From contig JAQCNN010000051.1 in assembly GCA_028275005.1 (NCBI GenBank), positions 1 to 5,309 on the forward strand: 5,309 nucleotides of DNA, read 5' to 3'. Made by a program: the position numbers and the translations under genes. How positions within the stretch are numbered: position 1 is the stretch's first letter; the number at the start of each line of letters is the position of its first letter. Under the pieces are notes generated by a model. That model ran no database searches, was not told where the DNA came from, and was given only the letters and a program-made list of their open reading frames with translations. Of the stretch, positions 1 through 4,263 are shown piece after piece. This DNA comes from Salinirussus sp. Lineage in GTDB: Archaea; Halobacteriota; Halobacteria; Halobacteriales; Haloarculaceae.

Positions 1-1079
1 TGCCGGGAGTAGTAGGTCCGGTTGTAGCTCCAGGGCTCGAAGACGTGTTTGAGCGGCTTGGCGTGGTCCTGGACCACCAGGTCCTCGCTGACCTCCTTTG
101 TCGAGCCCAGCCCCTCACACTCCGGGCAGGCGCCGTGGGGGCTGTTGAAGGAAAACGACCGGGTCTCGATTGCCGAGATGTCGATGTTACAGTGGGTGCA
201 GGCGAGCTCCTCTGAGAACTCGACGGTCAGACGGTCGTCCGCTCGCGGGTCGCCGTGCTCCCCGCCCGCGTTGCCCGAGGCGCTCCGCGCCCCGCTGCCG
301 AGGTCGCCGGTCGAGCGGGCTGTCGACCCGCCGAGCTCCCCGGTGTCCGCGGGCGGGTCCGGGAGGATCACCTTCATCACACCGCCGGCCTCCTCCAGGG
401 CAGTCTCGACGGAGTCCGTGATCCGCGAGCGGGCGTCCTCGCTGGTCTTCACACGGTCGACCACCACGTCGACGGTGTGGTCGTAGTTCTCGTCCAGCTC
501 CGGCTGTTCGACCGTGAGGTCGTAGGACTGGCCGTCGACCTCGACGCGGGTGTACCCCTCGCTCACGAGGTCGTCAAAACGGTCCTCGAAGGCACCCTTC
601 TGGTCCCGAACAACGGGTGCACACAGCTTCGCACGCGTGCCCTCCGGCAGTGAGAGGAGCCGACGGACCATCTGCTGGGCGCTCTGCTCGCCGACCTCCC
701 GGCCACACTCGGGGCAGTGAGGGGTACCGACGCGGGCGTAGAGCAGGCGGAGATAGTCGTGTAGCTCCGTCACCGTCCCGACCGTCGAACGGGGGTTGTT
801 GGCGGCGTTTTTCTGGTCGATACTGATCGCGGGCGAGAGCCCCTCGACGTTCTCGACCTTTGGCTTGTCCATCTGGCCCAGGAAGTTCCGGGCGTACGCG
901 GAGAGGGACTCGATATACCGGCGCTGTCCCTCGGCGTAGACGGTCTCGAAGGCCAGCGAGGACTTCCCCGACCCCGAGAGGCCGGTCACGACGGTCAGCT
1001 CCTCCCGGGGGATGGTGACGTCGATGTCCTTGAGGTTGTGTTCCTCGGCCCCGCGGACCTCGATGGTGTCCCGACTCAT
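1..1079 (-). CDS. uvrA: UvrA, excinuclease ABC subunit A, N-terminal part (cut by window edge)
   Basis: UvrA is the DNA-damage-sensing ATPase of nucleotide excision repair; it loads UvrB onto lesions. In haloarchaea the UvrABC proteins are of the bacterial type. The frame read from the ATG at 1079-1077 stays open for 359 codons to the left edge, so the C-terminal part (second ATPase half) is missing. Visible: Walker A GLSGSGKSS at residues 33-41, then AFETVYAEGQRRYIESLS, the UvrA hallmark GLSPAISIDQK, and NPRSTVGTVTE. The four-Cys zinc module is C294-X2-C297-X20-C318-X2-C321, the same spacing as in E. coli UvrA. An extra CPEC sits at 122-125. A Gly/Ser/Ala/Asp-rich insertion occupies about residues 241-281. 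The start gives an N-terminus (MSRDTIEVRGAEEHNLKDI) that aligns closely with E. coli UvrA. The gene is divergent from the LURP-one-related gene. Family assignment is very secure. Confidence 0.97.
   Translation of the reverse strand, partial: MSRDTIEVRGAEEHNLKDIDVTIPREELTVVTGLSGSGKSSLAFETVYAEGQRRYIESLSAYARNFLGQMDKPKVENVEGLSPAISIDQKNAANNPRSTVGTVTELHDYLRLLYARVGTPHCPECGREVGEQSAQQMVRRLLSLPEGTRAKLCAPVVRDQKGAFEDRFDDLVSEGYTRVEVDGQSYDLTVEQPELDENYDHTVDVVVDRVKTSEDARSRITDSVETALEEAGGVMKVILPDPPADTGELGGSTARSTGDLGSGARSASGNAGGEHGDPRADDRLTVEFSEELACTHCNIDISAIETRSFSFNSPHGACPECEGLGSTKEVSEDLVVQDHAKPLKHVFEPWSYNRTYYSR
237..359 (-). other. Low-complexity insertion inside UvrA (residues ~241-281)
   Basis: Between the end of the UvrB-binding region (VMKVILP) and the first zinc-module Cys (C294), this UvrA carries about 41 residues made mostly of Gly, Ser, Ala, Asp, Arg and Thr (for example STARSTGDLGSGARSASGN). 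From memory the first zinc Cys of E. coli UvrA is residue 253, and the Walker A Lys is offset by only two residues (37 versus 39), so nearly all of the offset is due to this stretch. It is in frame and has no hydrophobic residues to form a core, so it is probably a flexible acidic/polar linker. Confidence 0.75.
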
Positions 1080-1091
1080 TGCACAGGTGCA
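1080..1091. repeat. Short inverted repeat touching the uvrA start codon
   Basis: The bases directly before the uvrA ATG read TGCAC-AG-GTGCA on the plus strand, a palindrome with 5-bp arms and a 2-bp centre. If uvrA is transcribed leaderless or nearly so, this would sit at the transcription start, where a bound repressor could block initiation. Such a short repeat can arise by chance, and no regulator is identifiable here. Confidence 0.35.
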
Positions 1092-1102
1092 GGGACGGGA
1101 CC

Positions 1103-1116
1103 GGTGAAACGCTGTC
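1103..1116 (-). promoter_or_regulatory. Candidate uvrA promoter element (weak BRE/TATA)
   Basis: On the minus strand the element reads GACAGCGTTTCACC, from -37 to -24 relative to the uvrA ATG, which is where an archaeal BRE/TATA would lie for a leaderless transcript. It is poor in A/T for a TATA box, so by itself it would be weak evidence. Support comes from a near-identical element at the same distance before the SDR gene (2584-2597). Confidence 0.4.
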
Positions 1117-1180
1117 GGTTCCCCGTGGCCACCCCCGGACCCGGGCCACACCGCCTGCCCGACGTGCCTGCTCGCGGCGT

Positions 1181-1197
1181 GACAGAAGCGTCTTTGC
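1181..1197 (+). promoter_or_regulatory. Candidate promoter of the LURP-one-related gene
   Basis: The stretch GACAGAAGCGTCTTTGC lies from -39 to -23 relative to the ATG at 1220. Its TCTTTG is about 24 bases from the start and is the only T-rich hexamer in the right place, so it is the best box A candidate for a leaderless transcript. It shares GACAG and GCGT with the uvrA and SDR elements, with GCGT at about -32 in each case. Confidence 0.35.
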
Positions 1198-1219
1198 CAC
1201 GCCGGCCCGAGCTGTGTCG

Positions 1220-1804
1220 ATGGCCACCGACGACAGCCGCTTGGTCACGGCGCTCGACCTCGACGACGACCAGTACACCGTCGAGCAGTCCCTCATCCGG
1301 AACAAGTACGCCGCCTACGACTCCAGTGGCGAGCTCGTCGTCCGGGGCAAACAGAAGCTGTTCAAGATGAAAGAGGAGTTCCCGTTCGTCGACGCCGACG
1401 GCGAGGACGTCTTCCGGGTCGAGGCCGGCCAGATCCTCGATGTCGCCGGGAGTTACGCCGTCTTCGACGCCGAGACCGGCGACCGGGTCGCTGTCCTCGA
1501 CAACGACTTCTCGATTCTCCAGGACGTCTGGACGGTCCGAGACGGCGACACCGAGGCCGTTGTCGGCCGGATCACCTCACGCGGGGCCGCGGTCACGCTC
1601 GCGCGCAACCTCATCCCCATCCTCGGCCCGCTGATCCCCCACAAATACGAGATCACCGACGCCGACGGCGCACACATCGGCCGGATCGACGGCCAACTCT
1701 CCCTGCGTGACCGCTACCGGATCGAGATCGACGACGCAAGCGGCGTGGCGACGGATGCGGTCATCACCGCCGCGATGGTGATCGACGCCATCCAGGGGAA
1801 CTGA
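1220..1804 (+). CDS. LURP-one-related (LOR/YxjI, tubby-like fold) family protein
   Basis: A 194-residue soluble protein of the LURP-one-related type, predicted to form a beta barrel around a central hydrophobic helix; the molecular function of the archaeal and bacterial members is not established. Features matching the family are the start of the barrel (SLIRNKYAAYDSSGELVVRG, residues 24-43), KQKLFKMKEEFPF (44-56), repeated strand units containing D-x-x-G turns (FDAETGDRV 82-90, ITDADGAHIG 145-154), and the C-terminal hydrophobic helix DAVITAAMVIDAI (179-191), which would be the buried helix. There is no signal peptide; the stretch LARNLIPILGPLIP (127-140) is hydrophobic but short. The ATG at 1220 is preferred because a TTT-containing promoter candidate is centred about 26 bases upstream; an in-frame GTG at 1214 would add two residues. 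The open frame reaches back to 1079, but that extension is Pro/Arg-rich and non-family-like. The gene stands alone, divergent from uvrA and convergent with the SDR gene. Confidence 0.85.
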   Translation: MATDDSRLVTALDLDDDQYTVEQSLIRNKYAAYDSSGELVVRGKQKLFKMKEEFPFVDADGEDVFRVEAGQILDVAGSYAVFDAETGDRVAVLDNDFSILQDVWTVRDGDTEAVVGRITSRGAAVTLARNLIPILGPLIPHKYEITDADGAHIGRIDGQLSLRDRYRIEIDDASGVATDAVITAAMVIDAIQGN

Positions 1805-1827
1805 GTGTGGTGATACGCACCACTCAG
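1801..1827. terminator. Inverted repeat between convergent stop codons, possible bidirectional terminator
   Basis: GTGGTG (1807-1812), a five-base loop ATACG, and CACCAC (1818-1823) form a perfect 6-bp stem. CTGA (1801-1804) and TCAG (1824-1827) extend it by 4 bp across a two-base bulge. The repeat contains the plus-strand TGA (1802-1804) and the minus-strand TGA (1826-1824), so each transcript would carry the hairpin at its stop codon. No T-run follows on either strand, and archaeal termination depends mostly on U-tracts, so a terminator role is an inference. Confidence 0.45.
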
Positions 1828-2561
1828 ACCGTCTCCGGGAGCCAGCCGCCGCTGACCTCGACGTTCTGCCCGCTGATGTAGCCGCTGCCCTCCTCGAGAA
1901 AAAACTGCACCGCCTGGGTCACGTCCTCGAACGTGGCCGGCCGGCCACGGGGGAGCCGGTCGGGAAACTCGTCGGAGTTCTCGACGACGTACGGGGAGAC
2001 GGCGTTGGCCGTGATGTCGGTGTCCCGCGTGTCGGCGGCGAGCATCCGTGTGAACATCAGGACGCCGGCCTTCGCCACGAAGTACGGAAAGTTCGTCGGG
2101 TTCACCAGCGCCCGCTCACTCGACGCGTAGCCGACGTTGACGATGCGGCCGAACTCGCCTCCCCGCATGGCCGGCAGCGCGCGCCGACAGCAGAGATACG
2201 TGGCCGTGAGGTTGGTGTCCATCACCTGCTGCCAGGTCTCCGGGTCGATCTCGGTCCAGTGGCGGGGCGCAAAGGCGCCGACGTTGTTGACCAGCACGTC
2301 CACGGGTCCGAGGTCGGCCTCGACGGCGTCGAACAGCCCGTCCACGCCGTCGGGGTCGGTGACATCCGCCTGGACGACTGTCACGTCCCCCCCGCGTTCG
2401 CGGGCTGTCGCGGCGACCGCCGCCGCGGCCTCGTCGCTGGTCCGGTAGTGGACCGCGACGTCCGCGCCACAGTCCGCAAGCGAGAGCAGCAGTTCCCGGC
2501 CAACGCCCTTTGCACTCCCCGTGACGAGTCCGACCCGCCCCGACAGGTCCGGCTGTATCAT
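1824..2561 (-). CDS. SDR family oxidoreductase (FabG-like)
   Basis: A 245-residue classical short-chain dehydrogenase/reductase, a cytosolic NAD(P)-dependent enzyme acting on an unknown alcohol/ketone substrate. The cofactor loop TGSAKGVG is at residues 14-21. NNVG (92-95) replaces the usual NNAG. The catalytic tetrad is N117, S147, Y160 and K164 (YFVAK), with the normal 13-residue Ser-Tyr spacing. The C-terminal YISGQNVEVSGGW (228-240) is typical of FabG-like members. HYRTS (38-42) after the second strand places Arg40 near the adenosine 2'-phosphate position, which suggests NADP(H). The usual Pro-Gly after NAV is replaced by SPYVVENSDE, so the substrate loop differs from FabG. The ATG at 2561 has GAGGT directly against it, too close for a normal ribosome site. 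The gene is 84 bp downstream of the alcohol dehydrogenase on the same strand, with its own candidate promoter. Annotation as 3-oxoacyl-ACP reductase would overstate what is visible. Confidence 0.92.
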   Translation of the reverse strand: MIQPDLSGRVGLVTGSAKGVGRELLLSLADCGADVAVHYRTSDEAAAAVAATARERGGDVTVVQADVTDPDGVDGLFDAVEADLGPVDVLVNNVGAFAPRHWTEIDPETWQQVMDTNLTATYLCCRRALPAMRGGEFGRIVNVGYASSERALVNPTNFPYFVAKAGVLMFTRMLAADTRDTDITANAVSPYVVENSDEFPDRLPRGRPATFEDVTQAVQFFLEEGSGYISGQNVEVSGGWLPETV

Positions 2562-2583
2562 ACCTCTACTGGTTGCCCCGGGG

Positions 2584-2597
2584 GGTTGAACGCTGTC
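2584..2597 (-). promoter_or_regulatory. Candidate SDR gene promoter element
   Basis: The minus strand reads GACAGCGTTCAACC from -36 to -23 before the ATG at 2561. It matches the uvrA element at 12 of 14 positions at almost the same distance from the start codon. This suggests a weak haloarchaeal core promoter and separate transcription from the upstream dehydrogenase gene, although read-through across 84 bp is also possible. Confidence 0.4.
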
Positions 2598-2611
2598 CTC
2601 CCGGGCACCGC

Positions 2612-2641
2612 ACGGGGTCCGGTCGGCCGCGGCCGCCCCGT
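2612..2641 (-). repeat. GC-rich inverted repeat just after the alcohol dehydrogenase stop
   Basis: ACGGGG (2612-2617) and CCCCGT (2636-2641) form a 6-bp stem that encloses the perfect 12-bp palindrome CGGCCGCGGCCG (2624-2635). It begins 4 bases past the dehydrogenase stop codon (2648-2646), so the message could end in a stable GC-rich structure. No U-run follows, so it may equally be an RNA-stabilising 3' hairpin or a consequence of high GC content. Confidence 0.3.
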
Positions 2642-2645
2642 CGCC

Positions 2646-3707
2646 TCAGAACTCGGTGATGACGGGAAAGCCGATCGTATCGAAGTCGGACATCGACTCA
2701 AGCACCTCGGGGACGTCGTCGAGGGCGACGGTGTCGCCGATGATCGCCGAGGGGTCGAGCTTGTCCGACCCCATCATCTCGAAGATCTCGTCGAAGCAGT
2801 TTGGCTGCATGCCAAAGGAGGTGACGAAGTCCCGCTCGGTGAACACCATCTCGTCGACAGGCAGTGGCACCTCCCCCTCCTCCTCGCCGGTCGTCAGCCC
2901 GAGTTGGAGGTGGGTGCCGCGCTTGCCGAGGCTGTCCATGGCGTTTCGGCAGGTGGTCTCGATCCCGAGTGCGTCGACCGCGACGTCACAGCCGCCGCCG
3001 GCGAGCGTGGCTGCCTGGCCCGCGGGGTCGTCGACCTCGGCGGCGTTGACCGTCTCGACGGCCCCCAGCTCCTCGGCAAAGTCGAGTTTCTCGTCCTCGA
3101 GGTCGACCGCGACGACGTTCGCGCCGGCGGCGTTGGCGATCTGGACCGCCGAGAGGCCGATCCCGCCACAGCCGTGGACGGCGACCCAGTCGCCGGGCTC
3201 GACGTCGGCGCGGTGGTTGACACCGTGAAAGGAGGTGGCGAACCGGCAGCCAAGCCCTGCGGCGTCGACCGGGTCGACCTCGTCGGGGAGAACAACGGCG
3301 TTCTGGTCGGCGTCCGGCACCCTGAACTGCTCGGCCCAGGCGCCCTCGGCCGCCGGTGTAAAACCGAGCGGGACGAGATTGTCACAGATGTTCGACAGCC
3401 CCGCCCGGCAGTGCGGGCACGTCCCGTCGCTCAGGTTGAACGGGGCGGTCACCTGGTCGCCGACCGCGACGGACCCGACCTCCTCGCCGGTCTCGACGAC
3501 CGTCCCGGCGGGCTCGTGGCCGAAGACCTGTCCCTGTTCGGGTAACACACCAACCCAACTCCAGTCGCCCTGCCAGACGTGCCAGTCCGACCGGCAGATC
3601 CCCGACGCCTCGGTCTCGACGACGACGTCCTCCGGGCCACACTCCGGCTCGTCTACCTCGGTGATCTCGAACGGTTCGTCGACGTCCTGGAAGACTGCTG
3701 CGCGCAT
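2646..3707 (-). CDS. Zinc-dependent alcohol dehydrogenase family (MDR) protein
   Basis: A 353-residue medium-chain dehydrogenase/reductase, a cytosolic enzyme that interconverts an alcohol and an aldehyde or ketone; the substrate is not deducible. The N-terminal GroES-like domain has the catalytic zinc ligands C38 (in SGICRSD), H64 and E65 (in FGHEPAG) and C154 (in GLGCRFATSFHG). The structural-zinc lobe reads D94-X2-C97-X2-C100-X7-C108, so the first of the usual four Cys is Asp. The Rossmann domain has VHGCGGIG (177-184) and VVAVDLEDEK (198-207); D202 at the end of the second strand suggests NAD rather than NADP. Length is normal for the family. The ATG at 3707 begins the conserved MRAAVF and lies 34 bases below a strong TATA box. 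A GGGAG four bases before the ATG could help translation if the leader is long enough. The SDR gene follows 84 bp downstream. Confidence 0.93.
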   Translation of the reverse strand: MRAAVFQDVDEPFEITEVDEPECGPEDVVVETEASGICRSDWHVWQGDWSWVGVLPEQGQVFGHEPAGTVVETGEEVGSVAVGDQVTAPFNLSDGTCPHCRAGLSNICDNLVPLGFTPAAEGAWAEQFRVPDADQNAVVLPDEVDPVDAAGLGCRFATSFHGVNHRADVEPGDWVAVHGCGGIGLSAVQIANAAGANVVAVDLEDEKLDFAEELGAVETVNAAEVDDPAGQAATLAGGGCDVAVDALGIETTCRNAMDSLGKRGTHLQLGLTTGEEEGEVPLPVDEMVFTERDFVTSFGMQPNCFDEIFEMMGSDKLDPSAIIGDTVALDDVPEVLESMSDFDTIGFPVITEF

Positions 3708-3734
3708 GGTACTCCCGATCCTCGCCTGAGACGG

Positions 3735-3741
3735 TTATAAA
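3735..3741 (-). promoter_or_regulatory. Archaeal TATA box of the alcohol dehydrogenase gene
   Basis: The minus strand reads ACCTTTATAACC, with TTTATAA at 3741-3735, 34 to 28 bases before the ATG at 3707. It stands out sharply from the GC-rich surroundings. Transcription would start near 3710-3715, giving a leader of only a few bases. Confidence 0.75.
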
Positions 3742-3758
3742 GGTGCGTGCCGGCACCT
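3741..3758. promoter_or_regulatory. Inverted repeat abutting the TATA box, candidate operator
   Basis: AGGTGC (3741-3746), six bases, and GCACCT (3753-3758) form an inverted repeat; within it GTGCCGGCAC (3747-3756) is a perfect 10-bp palindrome. The repeat lies directly upstream of, and touches, the alcohol dehydrogenase TATA box on the minus strand, covering the BRE position. A dimeric regulator bound here could block or recruit TFB/TBP. No regulator gene is in the window. Confidence 0.4.
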
Positions 3759-3784
3759 GCATACCCCGGGCCGGCTGCCATGCT

Positions 3785-4201
3785 CTACTGTCCGTCGTTC
3801 CGCGGTTCGCGGGCCCGCCCGCGCCACTCCCGCTCCTGCTGGCGCTCGGCGACGTGGCGTCTCCCGTCTGCGACTACCTCGCGGGTGTGCTCCTCGACGT
3901 CGGCGATCTCGGCCAGAAACCCCTCCTCGAAGCTCTCTAATAGGTCGTAGGTCCACCGGTCGTCGACGGCACCGCGTGGCAGGCACCGGTCCCGGACCGC
4001 GTCCGCCAACCCCTCGTAACCACACGCCCGGAGCTGTCCTTCGGCCCGCGCGAAGTGGTCCATCGCGCGGCCGGTCTTGTGGTGAACCCCGACCAGGTCA
4101 CCGTGGGCGCGCCGGAGCAACTCCATGCCGAGTTCGACGCTGTGTAGTGCCTCGCGCTCCGCTTCGTCCAGCTCCGGAGCCTCCCCGTCTGTCCGTGTCA
4201 T
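3785..4201 (-). CDS. Small all-helical acidic protein of unknown function
   Basis: I do not recognise this 138-residue protein. It looks entirely helical: an acidic N-terminal helix (PELDEAEREALHSVELGMELLRRA, shown here by its ends at residues 9 and 32), a His-rich helix (H40, H41, D48, H49, E53), a central segment with LPRG (74-77) and DDRWTYDLLESFEEGF (80-95), and a highly charged Arg/Glu-rich tail from about 100 to 138 that could be coiled or disordered. There is no signal peptide, membrane segment or Cys-X2-Cys motif. The ATG at 4201 is chosen over the GTG at 4240 because the TATA-like TTTTAT lies 24-29 bases upstream of that ATG, inside the longer reading frame, which points to a leaderless start. 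The gene is on the same strand as its neighbours, 61 bp after the FAU-1-like gene and 77 bp before the dehydrogenase. Coding is supported by acidic haloarchaeal composition and a well-placed promoter. Confidence 0.8.
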   Translation of the reverse strand: MTRTDGEAPELDEAEREALHSVELGMELLRRAHGDLVGVHHKTGRAMDHFARAEGQLRACGYEGLADAVRDRCLPRGAVDDRWTYDLLESFEEGFLAEIADVEEHTREVVADGRRHVAERQQEREWRGRAREPRNDGQ

Positions 4202-4224
4202 GCAATATGCTATCACACCACGAG

Positions 4225-4231
4225 ATAAAAT
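4225..4231 (-). promoter_or_regulatory. TATA box of the unknown helical protein gene
   Basis: The minus strand reads ACTATTTTATCTCG, with ATTTTAT at 4231-4225. It lies 24-30 bases before the ATG at 4201, the expected distance for a leaderless haloarchaeal transcript, and is the most AT-rich spot in the surrounding sequence. It decides the start codon of the downstream gene. Confidence 0.7.
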
Positions 4232-4243
4232 AGTTGCCACGGG

Positions 4244-4263
4244 GCCGGAGCGGGTGGTCCGGC
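4244..4263 (-). terminator. Hairpin plus T-tract at the end of the FAU-1-like gene
   Basis: On the minus strand GCCGGA, an 8-base loop, and TCCGGC (plus-strand positions 4258-4263 and 4244-4249) form a 6-bp stem that starts at the last base of the TAG stop. A T-rich stretch (TATTTTAT, 4232-4225) follows about 12 bases later and could supply the U-tract archaeal RNA polymerase uses to terminate. The same T-rich stretch is the TATA box of the next gene. Confidence 0.4.

Noticed and set aside
1079..1219. N-terminal extension of the LURP-one-related protein from an ATG at 1079
   Set aside because: The extra 47 residues are Arg/Pro-rich, unlike the acidic protein that follows, and the segment contains the promoter candidates of both divergent genes.
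574..1305. A 243-codon minus-strand open frame over the uvrA region
   Set aside because: It is a frame-shifted shadow of uvrA. The true uvrA frame carries Walker A and the zinc module and has no stop because it runs off the window edge.
2259..3545. A 428-codon plus-strand open frame, longer than the dehydrogenase gene it overlaps
   Set aside because: It lies antisense to the SDR and alcohol dehydrogenase genes, spans their boundary, and shows no family motifs; long antisense frames are common in GC-rich coding DNA because stop codons are rare. The minus-strand genes have intact catalytic motifs.
2646..4201. A single operon from the helical protein through the dehydrogenase to the SDR
   Set aside because: Each gene has its own promoter-like element and gaps of 77-84 bp, so independent transcription is more likely, though read-through is not excluded.
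4211..4227. TATC-N9-GATA inverted repeat in the helical protein promoter
   Set aside because: Arms of only 4 bp with AT-rich ends are expected by chance beside a TATA box.
4202..4240. GTG start at 4240 for the helical protein
   Set aside because: The added 13 codons include the TATA box region that best explains transcription from just before the ATG at 4201.
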